From assembly GCA_023055355.1 (NCBI GenBank), contig JALJCS010000022.1:13702501-13766500 (forward strand): a DNA stretch of 64,000 nt. The letters are read 5' to 3'. Below the pieces are notes generated by a model. The model ran no database searches. It saw only the letters and a program-made list of their open reading frames with translations, and was not told the origin of the DNA. How positions within the stretch are numbered: the stretch's first letter is position 1; each line of letters begins with the position of its first letter. Positions 21,204-31,893 of the stretch are shown here, piece after piece. Source of the stretch: Agelaius tricolor. Its lineage: Eukaryota > Chordata > Aves > Passeriformes > Icteridae. Made by a program: the position numbers and the translations under genes.

Positions 21204-22459
21204 GAAATCAGCAGCTGGCACTGTAAGCCACTCAGTGACTGCCAGGAGCAGCCCTGCTCACTTTGCTGCTCGTGTGCAGTAAATAGAAATCCCTGGCTGT
21301 TCCCTGACAGCCCTGCCCTGCAGGCACCGAGAGCTGCATTTATTCACACGCAGCTCCCGGGGTCAGGAGGGATGATGCTATGGAAAGGGCAGAACAGCGG
21401 CCTTGCCCATAAACACATTGCTCCTGGGGTTATTGCTGTCATTGAAGTGGGAAAACAAACTTCGCTCTAAGTTTCTCTTGATTTGAGGAGATAACGGGAA
21501 AAGCACCAAAAAACCATAAGCTTAATGAGCAAAACAAAAACTTCGTGAAAGCTGTGGTTAAAGCCAAGCATTCCCAGACCTAATAAAGCACTTGGCTGGC
21601 AGTGCTTGAATGCTCCACAAACAAAGAGAGGTTTGATGGCTTTTCAGGGACATGAATGGGGTCCTGCTGTGCTATTCTCTGTCCCCAAACAGGGAGCCCC
21701 AGCACACGCACTTAAATACCAGATAATCCAATTTGGGAAGCCAAAACCCGAGTGCTTATAAATGGAGATGTGCTTCAAACACAGAGCTGTGCTTAGGAGA
21801 TACAGGAGGTCAGAGGTCCTGGGTGGTGTATTTCATGAGAAAACAGAACCCAAATTCAACAGAGAGCAGCCCTATTTCATTCATAATCTGTCAATGGAAT
21901 TACCTAGCAAGCTGGGCCCGTGTTTGGATGTGTATCTGCACGTCAGTGCTGACACTGTCTTGATTCTGTAAAGGGTACTGCCATCAGGACAAAGAGACAT
22001 GAATGAGAGGGATCAAAATGTAATTTCCTTGGGATGCCCCACCCGACAACCTCATCTCCATGCAGGAGACACGTGGAACCCAATGAGCTTTAAGGTCCAT
22101 TCCAGCCCCAACCTTTCCACAATTCCATAAAACCTCCCCAGATACAGCATCAGAACATCCGCTCGGGCAGGGAGCACTGGTGGCATGGTCCAGGAGTGCC
22201 AAACCACCCCAGCACAGCTGCCAGCGACACCGGTGAATGTCCTGTGCCACAGGGCCCTGGGTTCCACCCTGGGGCGGTGGAACCCCACCACAGGGATGTG
22301 CAGGACACCCAGCTGGCACAGGCACAGTGGCACAGGGCACCTGGCCAGCCCTGGCCTCACCCACACAGCGCAGGAGACAGAAACGCGAATCCTTCCCTCC
22401 CAGAAACACCAGGGCTGTCTCTGCAGAAACATGAAATGGTGCCTTCCTCTCCAGAGGAG
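21204..22459. other. 1.3 kb spacer between the two 26-31 bp arrays
   Basis: Single-copy DNA apart from a short CR1 end at 22080. It contains no copy of the array unit, so the arrays are separate blocks or one array split by this segment. Confidence 0.6.
22080..22140 (+). mobile_element. Short CR1 3' terminus
   Basis: TTTAAGGTCCATTCCAGCCC followed by CAATTCCATAAAA is the last part of a CR1 3' end, as also seen at 38310-38355. Confidence 0.6.
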
Positions 22460-24673
22460 GAACAGACACAGGGATAGCCCTGCAATGGAACAGACACAGG
22501 GATATCCCACTGCACAGGGAACAGACACAGGGATATCCCTGCAGAGGGAACAGACACAGGGATATCCCTGCAATGGAACAGACACAGGGATATCCCACTG
22601 CAATGGAACAGACACAGGGATATCCCTGCACAGGGAACAGACACAGGGATATCCCACTGCAATGGAACAGACACAGGGATATCCCTGCACAGGGAACAGA
22701 CACAGGGATATCCCACTGCACAGGGAACAGACACAGGGATATCCCTGCAATGGAACAGACACAGGGATATCCCTGCAATGGGAACAGACACAGGGATATC
22801 CCACTGCAATGGAACAGACACAGGGATATCCCTGCACAGGGAACAGACACAGGGATATCCCACTGCAATGGAACAGACACAGGGATATCCCTGCACAGGG
22901 AACAGACACAGGGATATCCCACTGCACAGGGAACAGACACAGGGATATCCCTGCACAGGGAACAGACACAGGGATATCCCAGTGCACAGGGAACAGACAC
23001 AGGGATATCCCACTGCAATGGAACAGACACAGGGATATCCCTGCACAGGGAACAGACACAGGGATATCCCACTGCAATGGAACAGACACAGGGATATCCC
23101 TGCACAGGGAACAGACACAGGGATATCCCACTGCACAGGGAACAGACACAGGGATATCCCACTGCAAAGGGAACAGACACAGGGATATCCCAGTGCACAG
23201 GGAACAGACACAGGGATATCCCTGCAATGGAACAGACACAGGGATATCCCACTGCACAGGGAACAGACACAGGGATATCCCTGCAATGGGAACAGACACA
23301 GGGATATCCCACTGCACAGGGAACAGACACAGGGATATCCCACTGCAAAGGGAACAGACACAGGGATATCCCACTGCACAGGGAACAGACACAGGGATAT
23401 CCCTGCACAGGGAACAGACACAGGGATATCCCACTGTACAGGGAACAGACACAGGGATATCCCTGCAATGGGAACAGACACAGGGATATCCCTGCACAGG
23501 GAACAGACACAGGGATATCCCACTGTACAGGGAACAGACACAGGGATATCCCTGCACAGGGAACAGACACAGGGATATCCCACTGCACAGGGAACAGACA
23601 CAGGGATATCCCTGCAATGGAACAGACACAGGGATATCCCACTGCACAGGGAACAGACACAGGGATATCCCAGCAGAGGGAACAGACACAGGGATATCCC
23701 ACTGCACAGGGAACAGACACAGGGATATCCTTGCACAGGGAACAGACACAGGGATATCCCACTGCACAGGGAACAGACACAGGGATATCCCTGCACAGGG
23801 AACAGACACAGGGATATCCCTGCAATGGAACAGACACAGGGATATCCCTGCAATGGGAACAGACACAGGGATATCCCTGCAATGGAACAGACACAGGGAT
23901 ATCCCTGCAATGGGAACAGACACAGGGATATCCCACTGCACAGGGAACAGACACAGGGATATCCCACTGCAAAAGGAACAGACACAGGGATATCCCTGCA
24001 CAGGGAACAGACACAGGGATATCCCACTGCAATGGAACAGACACAGGGATATCCCACTGCACAGGGAACAGACACAGGGATATCCCACTGCAAAAGGAAC
24101 AGACACAGGGATATCCCTGCACAGGGAACAGACACAGGGATATCCCACTGCAAAGGGAACAGACACAGGGATATCCCACTGCAATGGAACAGACACAGGG
24201 ATATCCCTGCAATGGGAACAGACACAGGGATATCCCTGCAATGGAACAGACACAGGGATATCCCTGCAATGGAACAGACACAGGGATATCTCTGTAATGG
24301 AACAGACACAGGGATATCCCTGCAATGGAACAGACACAGGGATATCCCACTGCACAGGGAACAGACACAGGGATATCCCTGCACAGGGAACAGACACAGG
24401 GATATCCCACTGCAATGGAACAGACACAGGGATATCCCTGCAATGGAACAGACACAGGGATATCCCTGCAATGGAACAGACACAGGGATATCCCACTGCA
24501 CAGGGAACAGACACAGGGATATCCCTGCAATGGAACAGACAGAGGGATATCCCACTGCAATGGAACAGACACAGGGATATCCCTGCAATGGAACAGACAC
24601 AGGGATATCCCTGCAATGGAACAGACACAGGGATATCCCTACAATGGGAACAGACACAGGGATATCCCACTGC
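22460..24673. repeat. 26-31 bp minisatellite, array 2
   Basis: About 75 units with the same core and the same tail variants as array 1, which ends 1.3 kb to the left. Both edges are sharp. The order of tail types is irregular, giving a readable variant map. Frames of up to 874 codons (minus strand, CRDIPVSVPCAV-type) and 832 codons (plus strand) stay open; all are repeat artefacts. Confidence 0.96.
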
Positions 24674-25244
24674 CAAGCCATGAGCCAGGCGTCATTGCCA
24701 GGGGCACAGGGCACCCTGCTCCTCAGAAACACACAACACAGAGCACGTAATTCATGGTGTGCACTTCAGCAGAGAACAATAACTGCTGCTCCTCACAGCA
24801 AATAGCACCTTGGAGTGGCTGGGGCTGCAGCTGTTCAATTATGCACATTAGCCTTGCCAGGCTCCGTGCTCACTCCTGGAGCTCAGGAAGGCTGCAGCTC
24901 CATTGAGAAAACAATTATATCATTGCTGATGGCTGGGGAAGGCAGAGCTGCCTCTGCCACAGCGGCTCTGGAGTGAATGCTGCACAGAAACCTGATTAAG
25001 TGCCCTTGTCCCACCTAACTGAGAGCCTGCCCCAGGATCCTCACCACTGCTCCCACTGAGGGCAGATACTGCACAGGGAGCACTTCCAGCGCTGCCATGG
25101 GGAAGCAGCTCCTGCTCTGCCTGCAGGACAGGGATGGGGCCACCCTGCAGGAATGGCCACAGGTCCCTGACGAGCTCTGGAGCCCCAAACAGCCTGGGAT
25201 GGGATGGACTGGCACCATCAGCTCAACAAGGATGGCACGGAATT

Positions 25245-25425
25245 CCTGACTGGCCCTGGCAGCTGGGCTGCCCCTGGGTCCCTGGCAGTGCCCAGGCCAG
25301 GCTGGACACTGGGGCTGGGAGCACCTGGGACAGTGGGAGGTGTCCCTGCCATGGCATGGGTGGCACTGGGGGGGATTTGGGGTCCCTCCCAACCCAAACC
25401 ACTCCAGGATTCATTCTGTGATCTC
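25245..25425 (+). mobile_element. CR1 LINE 3' fragment
   Basis: Sense core (GGCTGGACACTGGGGCTGGG, CCCTGCCATGGCATGGGTGG, GGGGTCCCTCCCAACCCAAA) ending CATTCTGTGATC, which is the octamer terminus. Confidence 0.9.
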
Positions 25426-25754
25426 ATTATTTACAGAGATGGTTGGGGGATTTGAGCTCCTCCCTGCCCCTCTCCCACCCGAGGGAGCTCAGCTGGCAGC
25501 CAGCACAGAGCCAGCTGCTGCAGGAGGAGCAGGGGCCAGAGCAGGGCTCCTGAGCAGACAGCCATGGGCATGGGCACATGAGGTGGCACCAGGCTGGCAC
25601 TGTCCCTGCTCTGCCTGGCACTGCCCCTCAGCTGCTGGCAGGAATGCTCCTGCCTCATATCTGCCACTCTACATGTGATCAAATACGCTTGTGCACGTTT
25701 AAAATACTGAACTATTTTAAAACATTGAAGTCTTTAAAAGGTGCAGGAACAGGA

Positions 25755-25818
25755 GGGGCTGTGGCTCTGATCTTGAAGGTCTCTTCCAACCTAGAAATTC
25801 TGTGATTCTGTGATTCCC
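25755..25818 (+). mobile_element. CR1 3' terminus with ATTCTGTG octamers
   Basis: AGGTCTCTTCCAACCTAGAA is followed by ATTCTGTG, ATTCTGTG and ATTCC, the microsatellite-like end that characterises CR1. Confidence 0.85.
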
Positions 25819-27001
25819 CTGCCCAGACCCCCCTCAGCAGCACACCCATCCTGTGATTCCCCAGGCAGCCTGGGTGTGCAGCTGCATTTGTGTGTAATAA
25901 ATACCAATAAATCCTCTAATAAACAGAAATGAATTCATACCAGGGTTTCCCCACAGCACTGACTCCTCCAGCTGAGCCCCGGGCAGGGCTGGCAGAGGAG
26001 AGGAGGCTGAGCCCCAGCTCTGCTCAAACACCAAAACACAGACCCAGGTGAAGGGGCCAACAGGTGCCAAGGCACTCCCTGCTAATTAACGAGCCCAGGA
26101 GCCAGGATCTCCTCCTCACACTCTGAACCTCAGCACTGATGGCAAACACCACATCCTGGGTGCTGCACAGCTCTGCAATGCAAACTGCTTTTGGGGAGAG
26201 CCTGCAGAAAGGGGAGCTCTGCTCTCAGCACCAGGGACAGCACCTTTGCTCTGAGGAAGGCAGGAACATCTGGCAGCAAGGCAGTAATTCCAATTCCCAG
26301 TTCAGGAGTGTATTTAGAGGCTGAAACATCAGTGGCACTTTTCTCCTCAGCCTTCTGTATAGAACTGCTATTTTAATTTACTCCTGCAGCCGCAAAACAG
26401 AGATGCAGCCCTGGAATGGTCTGCTCTTGTGCAAGGATAAATGCTCTTTACCAGCTGTAAATCTCGCTTACCTAAAGAGTCACAGAATATTTACACAGTA
26501 AATATTTATAACTTTTAGTTCTTCTGTTCAGTTATGCAGATTAATGGAATTGATTTCACAAATGACTGAGCCTTAATGAGATGATGGATCCACTGCTCCT
26601 CTCCTGCTGGCTCTCTGTGCAGAGCCCACCAAACTCTGCAAACGAGCAGCCAGCAGAATCCTACACAGAACCACAGAATCACTGAGGCTGACAGTGATTT
26701 CTGTTTGAAAAATAAACTCAGCAGGTGGGGAGTGCTGGTCCCTTCCTGGCAGGGGTCACCAAGCAGCTCCAGAACAGCATGGCACAATCTGCTGTAATTA
26801 CACCGGGCCCTTTCTTCCTCTCAGAGTCATCCAGAGGCTGAGCTGCACTTGGCCATCAGGGCTCTGCTCAGGGAAGGGATTGCAGCTGAGTGGAAGTGAA
26901 GCTCTGCTTTAGAGAGCAGCCCTGCCTCCCTGGGGGATGCCCTAAGGGAAAACCACCGAGAAACAGGCAACACTCAATTATTGATGCGTTCATTTCCTGA
27001 C

Positions 27002-27182
27002 CTGGGATCAGCTGAGGGGCCAGGACGAGCGTGGGCAGTGGCCTGGAGGCAGCAGCTGGCCTGGCTACAGCCATGGCCACTTGATTGCTCAGCAGCAGAG
27101 GCTTCTCAGCCCCCTGGAACAGCCTGGACTCCTCAGGCTGCACCCAGGCCGCATCCAGGGCAAAGGCATTGTTCAGGTAGAT
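27002..27182 (-). CDS. Exon 3 of the same unrecognised gene
   Basis: The exon is 181 bases, preceded by a textbook acceptor (a run of T and C ending GTTGGACAG|ATC). It enters in phase 0, matching exon 2, and leaves in phase 1 through a slightly weak donor CCCAG|GTCAGG. Translation begins IYLNNAFALDAAW, continues VQPEESRLFQ and LLLSNQVAMAV, and ends PTLVLAPQLIP plus one base of a Gly codon. The peptide is not repetitive and has no internal stop. Joined to exon 2 it gives SCK-IYLNN, a smooth junction. The next supported exon is 12.6 kb away, so this donor opens the repeat-filled intron. Function is unknown. The phase match on both sides is the main support, besides protein-like composition. Confidence 0.78.
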
Positions 27183-27527
27183 CTGTCCAACAGAAAGAAA
27201 GGAAAATGTTACGGTCTGAGATCCCAAACTCAGAAATGCAAGTGAGAACAAAGCATCTTTAACTCGGTATTTCAGCAGGCAGAGCCTCAGCTGGGGACAA
27301 ACTGCCCAAGCCAGGGTCCCTCAGTGCTGAGGCTGAAGTGAAGTGACCACTAAAAAATTAACTGGCTTTGACAGGACAGATCAGCTGCTGCAGCTGCATG
27401 GGAGGCCAGGGATGCCTGGAGGCAGAGCTGTCCTGACACGGCCACTCCTGGTCCTGACACGGCCACCCCGAGTGACCCCATCAGCACCAGGGACAGCGGC
27501 CACCTCCCCAGCCTGGGGACACGGGGG

Positions 27528-27715
27528 TGAGGGACAGGGGAACAGGGGGACAGGGCACAGAACCAGTGAGGGACAGGGGGACAGGGCACAGAACCAGTGA
27601 GGGACAGGGGGACAGGGCACTGAACCAGCTGAGGGACAGCAGGGACAGGGCACAGAACCAGCTGAGGGACAGGGAGGATAGAGCACAGAACCAGCTGAGG
27701 GACAGCAGCACAACG
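27528..27715. repeat. 31-33 bp minisatellite, 6 copies
   Basis: The unit is GAGGGACAGGGGGACAGGGC followed by ACAGAACCAGT. It lies in intron 2. Confidence 0.93.
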
Positions 27716-28171
27716 CCAGATGTTCAGCACTCAGCTGGCAGAGGGGCAGATGTGGGGACCAGAGGTGGGATGGGGACACGGGACCCCGAGGCCACCCTGG
27801 CACCAGGGATGTGGCAGCACCCATGGTGACACCGCTCTGCCAGCCCCTGAGTGTGGCAGCCTTTTGGGACAGACAGTGGGAAAACCAGGGAGAAAGGGAA
27901 GACGGAAAACCCCCATAATCACATCTGGTAGGAAACCCGAAGGAATAATTAGCGACATTTTAGTCCTATTAAAACTTGGGAGCAGCGAAGCTGCAACTGC
28001 TGCTCCATCACCTGCCCCTTCCAGCATCCCAACATTTCTCCTCCGCAGGGCTCTCCTGACAAACACCGAGCTCTCACACCCCTGAACGCACAGCACTCTG
28101 CAGCTCATGTACTTGATGTACTCCATAAAAACAGCCCCGAAAGCCCCCGGGCAGGCCAGGCTCGCACTTAC

Positions 28172-28318
28172 TTTGCAGCTGGGCAGCCTTTTCTCCATCC
28201 AGCCCTTGCCGGCGTGCGGCGGCACCGCGGCGCTGTACACGGGCGGGAGCACCGGGACGAATTCCACGCTGGAAGAAGGGGAGAATCCCACAACCGGCGA
28301 ATGAGCTCCAAATATCCA
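28172..28318 (-). CDS. Exon 2 of the same unrecognised gene
   Basis: The exon is 147 bases (49 codons, phase 0 at both ends). The acceptor is a pyrimidine tract ending CCCCTCCGAAG|TGG and the donor is CTGCAAA|GTAAGT. Translation starts WIFGAHSPVVGF, continues through VEFVPVLPPVYS, and ends GKGWMEKRLPSCK. Composition here is that of ordinary protein, unlike exon 1. A second possible acceptor, TTCTTCCAG|CGT at 28268, would give a 97-base exon, but it would put the proline-rich frame of exon 1 out of phase; the longer form fits both neighbours. I do not recognise a domain. The Trp, aromatic and charged pattern after the Pro/Ser stretch suggests the start of a conserved block continuing into exon 3. 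A protein search with the joined exon 2-3 peptide would be the quickest identification. Confidence 0.75.
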
Positions 28319-29314
28319 CTTCGGAGGGGACAAAAAAACCAAACAAACACAAGAGGAAGGGTCAACAAAAGGATTTTACCCCGAGTAACCGATGCTTTCC
28401 ATGATCTCCTAATTACGCGACGGAAAATGTCAGGGATGTCCCTTCAGCCCGCCCAGGGTTTGTGTTTCGCTGGGCTCGGCAGGGTGAGAGCTCGGAGCGG
28501 TTCGGGAAGCCCAAAGCACAGCCTGGAGCAGGGCACACCGGCAGCCGGGGCTCCCCTGCTCACACTGAACCGTACAGCGCCGGCAGGAGCCTGAAAATGC
28601 GTCGGGAGAGCCAAAGGAAACGCAGGAATGTATTTTTTTCTCAACTCAAATTCGCCCGGCAAACGGGTTCCCACAGCAAAACCACCTCTGCAGGTTCGTC
28701 GAGCGGTCTCCCGCTGGGGAATAATTGATGTTCCCGTTTCATTAGAGCAGCACCGACTGTTTTCTCCCGAACCACAAGAGACGCTCGAGCTCGAAAAGGC
28801 TGGAAATCATCACACGGAATCGAGCGGACGCCACAGCGCTCGCGGCTCGCGTTTATTTTTACTTTTGTCTACCCAAAACCATAAAGCCGAGGCAAAACTG
28901 CGCGCACGGCTCCGAGCCCTCCGCGGAGAGGGGCGAACACCCGGCTGAGGGCTCCGCTACTGCGAGCAGCCTCACGGCAGCAATTAATAATTGAAATATT
29001 CATCAGGGAAAGCACTGGCGCGACACGCTGGTTCCAGTGACACGGCTCAAAACTTTCGTCTTTATAAATATTCACAGAACGCTCGGCGGCGGTGCTGCCC
29101 CGGCTGCCGGAGCGCGCCGGGAGCATCGCTCCCGTTGCGGCCGCAGCTGCGGAGAGCGCATCCTGCAGCCAGTGGGGAGCCCAGCCCCCCGGAGGGACCC
29201 GCAGCGCCCCGGCAGCCCCTCTGCCCCCGGAGAAACGCCCGCCGCACGCTCCCAGAGCCGCGGGAAGCGCCGGTCCGACAGACACACGGGGCACGGAGTG
29301 TCGGGAAGGGGTGC

Positions 29315-29665
29315 AGGGCTGGGGAAAGGGGGTGCAGGGCTGGGGAAAGGGGGAATGCCGAGCCGGGGAAAGGGATGTGGAACCCAGGGAATGGGGGATG
29401 TAGAGCTGGGGAAGGGGGAATGCAGAGCTGGGGAAGGGGGTGCAGAGCATCGAGAAGGGGGGGATGTGGAACCCGGGGAAAGGGGAATGCAGAGCGTGGG
29501 AAGGAGGGGATGCAGCGCCCCGAGGGAGGGGGATGCAGAGCCCAGGGAAGGGGGTGGTGTAGAGCCCCGGAAAGGGAGCTGTAGAACCCGGGGAAAGGGG
29601 GATGCAGCGCCCGGGGAAGGGGGGATGCAGAGCTCGGGAAGCGGAGGATGCAGAGCCCGGGCAGC
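29315..29665. repeat. Degenerate 24-27 bp minisatellite in intron 1, inside the CpG island
   Basis: About 14 irregular copies of a purine-rich unit of the form GGGGAAAGGGGGATGCAGAGC. It starts about 100 bases downstream of the exon 1 donor (on the minus strand it reads as a pyrimidine-rich repeat). Copies differ by several substitutions and by length, so it is older or less homogenised than the other arrays. The purine/pyrimidine asymmetry is strong. Confidence 0.8.
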
Positions 29666-29765
29666 CCCCGCCGCCTCCCCGCAGCCCGCGGGCGGGGGTC
29701 TCGGTGCCGGCGCCGGGCAGCGGCTCCGGGAAAGTTGTGTCCCCGCACGGCGGCTCCGCCCTTAC

Positions 29766-30071
29766 CTGGCCGTGCAGGAGCGGCTCGGCGGCCGCGGGCA
29801 GCAGCGGCAGCAGCGGGGGCTCGGCGGGGCCGCGCCAGCCCGGCCCGGGCCGCACCAGCGCGGGGGGCGGCAGCAGCAGCGGCGGCCCAGGAGGAGGAGG
29901 AGGAGGAGGAGGAGGAGGAGGAGGCGGCGGAGGGGGGGCCCCGGCGGCGGCAGCGCCCACCCGGAGCAGCCCCGCGGCCGCGGGCAGCACCCAGGCCCAG
30001 GGCGGGGCGGGGGGCTCGGCGGGCGGCGGCCACAGCAGCGGCGGCGGGCGCGGGGCGGCGGCCGGGAGCAT
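29766..30071 (-). CDS. Exon 1 (first coding exon) of an unrecognised proline-rich protein gene
   Basis: The minus strand has an ATG at 30071-30069 followed by 102 open codons to a strong donor, CCAG|GTAAGG, with the exon ending at 29766 in phase 0. The product begins MLPAAAPRPPP and is almost all Ala, Pro, Leu and Gly. It contains a run of 16 prolines (about residues 46-61, a CCT/CCG trinucleotide tract) and ends in EPLLHGQ. Phase 0 matches the acceptor of the next exon at 28318. An overlapping out-of-frame ATG lies 7 bases upstream (30078-30076). The frame also stays open upstream to another in-frame ATG at 30488, so the start is a choice: I prefer 30071 because the upstream stretch reads as untranslated CpG island. 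The low-complexity N-terminus suggests a disordered segment but gives no function. No signal peptide or membrane segment is convincing. The exon lies in a CpG island, as expected for a first exon. Confidence 0.6.
29891..29935. repeat. GGA/CCT trinucleotide tract coding for the polyproline run
   Basis: A run of GAG/GGA triplets on the plus strand followed by GGCGGCGG. On the minus strand it encodes 16 consecutive prolines of exon 1. A perfect-triplet core like this is likely to vary in length between individuals without shifting the frame. Confidence 0.85.
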
Positions 30072-30744
30072 CCTGCATGGCCCGGGATGGAGCGGGCTGC
30101 GAGCGCCGCGCTCCGCTCGCCTCCGCCGCCCGGCGCAACTCCGAGCCCGCGGCAGCGCGGACAGGCTCCGCCCGGCGCGGGGAGAGCGGGGCGGGCAGAG
30201 CGGGGCCGCCCCGGGGAGGGGCAGGGACGCGGGAGGGACCGACGGACCCACGGACCCACGGACGGAGGGAAGGAGAGAAGGAGGGAGGGGGCGCCGCCCC
30301 GGTGCAGCCCCCGCTGGGAGCGCGGCCGTGCCGCGTTCGGTGCAGGAGCAAGGGGGATTCTTGGCCAAGGGGGATTCTCGGGCAAGCGGGATTCTCGGGC
30401 GATCCCCGGTGGCCGCAGGTGCGGAGGCAGCCCTTGCCCGCGGGGGATGGCGGAGGAGGCTGGGCTGCGCCGGCACCCCCAGGTTCACGGAGACCCCTCG
30501 CCATTAAAACCCCCCAGACCCCCCAACACCTCCGACCTCCGGGGGTCCTCAAGCTGCTGGCCATCCCCAGAAGCCCCCAAACCTGCCCGAGACCCCCGAT
30601 CTCCCCCTTCCCCAGGCCGTGCGAGTGCCGCGGCATCAGCGAGTTCAGGTGTCCCACGGCTGCCCCTCAGCCGAGACCCTTCCGGCGGCAGGGAAAACAG
30701 CATGGATTGAAACTGCCAGAGGATGGGCTTGGGTGGGACAGAGG

Positions 30745-30955
30745 GAGGAAATTCTTCCCTGGGAGCAGGGGCACAGGGTGCCCAGAGCAGCTGGGGCTGC
30801 CCCTGCATCCCTGGCAGTGCACAAGGCCAGGCTGGACACTGGGGTTTGGGAGCACCTGGGACAGTGGGAGGTGTCCCTGCCATGGCACGGGTGGGAATGG
30901 ATCCCTGGATGGACTTTAATGTCCCTTCCAACCCAGAGCAGTCTGGGATCCTATG
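30745..30955 (+). mobile_element. CR1 LINE 3' fragment
   Basis: The sense CR1 core follows the CpG island directly on the upstream side of the gene. It ends GTCTGGGATCCTATGAATTT. Confidence 0.88.
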
Positions 30956-31073
30956 AATTTCATGGCAGACAAGCGGAGAGGAGCCTGGTGCCGCTGCTGC
31001 TGCCCGAGGGCAGCTCCCTTGTCCAGCCCAGCCCAGGTGATTCCAGGCTGAGCCCCCCGGGGCCATCAGCGTT

Positions 31074-31893
31074 CCCTTACAAACCGGTGGGTTTGTCCCT
31101 TATAAACCTGGGGGTTTTTCCCACCCAGCCCCTGTGTTTGTCCCTTACAAAGCTGTGGGTTTGTCCCTTACAGCCAAGGGGTTTTTCCCTTACAAACCTC
31201 TGTGTTTGTCCCTTACAACCTGTGGGTTTTGTCCCTTCCAGCCCCTGGGTTTGTCCATCGCAAACCTGTGGGTTTGTCCCTTACAGCCAAGGGGTTTTCC
31301 CCTTACAAACCTTTCACAAACCTCTGTGTTTGTCCCTTACAACCCATGGGTTTGTCCCTCACAACCTGTGGGTTTTGTCCCTTCCAGCCCCTGGGTTTGC
31401 CCCTTACAGCCAAGGGGTTTTTCTCTTACGAACCTCTGTGTTTGTCCCTTACAACCTGTGGGTTTGTCCCTCACAACCTGTGGGTTTTGTCCCTTCCAGT
31501 CCCTGGGTTTATCCCTCACAACCTCTGGGTTCGTCCCTTACAAACCTGTGGGTTTGTCCCTTACAACCCCTGGTTTTTCCCTCACAAATCTGTATGCTTG
31601 TCCCTCACAACCCCTGGGTTTGTCCCTCCCAAACCTGTGTGTTTGTCCCTCACAACCCCTGGGTTTGTCCCTCCCAAACCTGTGTGTTTGTCCCTCACAA
31701 ACCTGTGTGTTTGTCCCTCACAACCCCTGGGTTTGTCCCTCACAAACCTGTGGGTTTGTCCCTCACAACCCCTGGGTTTGTCCCTCACAAACCTGTGGGT
31801 TTGTCCCTCACAAACCTGTGTGTTTGTCCCTCACAACCCCTGGGTTTGTCCCTCACAACCCCTGGGTTTGTCCCTCACAAACCTGTGGGTTTG
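31074..31893. repeat. 22-23 bp minisatellite, about 36 copies
   Basis: The unit is GGGTTTGTCCCTCACAACCC plus CT, or with AAACCTGT as the variable part. It is about 0.6 kb upstream of the CpG island. A plus-strand frame of 456 codons runs through it from CR1 DNA and is not a gene. Confidence 0.95.

Larger units (their letters stand above)
24674..27001. other. Intron 3, proximal part
   Basis: Unique sequence with two CR1 ends (25245 and 25755). No further exon was found between exon 3 and the arrays; the phases allow exon 3 to join exon 4 directly. Confidence 0.5.
28150..30480. promoter_or_regulatory. CpG island containing the gene's 5' end
   Basis: CpG dinucleotides are frequent across this interval and rare in most of the window. 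The island covers the 5' flank (30072-30480), exon 1, intron 1 and exon 2. The 5' flank is very GC-rich with no clear TATA box. It has three imperfect 17-base repeats of GGGGGATTC(T)TGGGCAAG type at about 30347-30400, the first including TTGGCCAA. It fits a broad, TATA-less vertebrate promoter on the minus strand; the start site cannot be read from sequence. A divergent plus-strand transcript is possible but I see no supporting exon. Confidence 0.75.

Noticed and set aside
21984..24805. Very long open frames (574-874 codons) on both strands across the 26-31 bp array, with CRDIPVSVP or GNRHRDIP repeats
   Set aside because: All frames are open on both strands because no repeat unit contains a stop. 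Unit lengths of 28-31 mix frames, and there is no promoter, splice or codon-use signal. They are repeat artefacts.
28172..28268. Shorter exon 2 using the acceptor at 28268
   Set aside because: It needs an incoming phase of two bases, which only a cysteine/arginine-rich frame of exon 1 without a credible start provides. The acceptor at 28318 gives perfect phase with the chosen start.
28869..30488. A 539-codon minus-strand frame through the CpG island taken as a single exon
   Set aside because: The strong donor at 29766, phase match with exon 2 and the degenerate minisatellite at 29315-29665 show that the rest is intron. High GC makes long open frames common.
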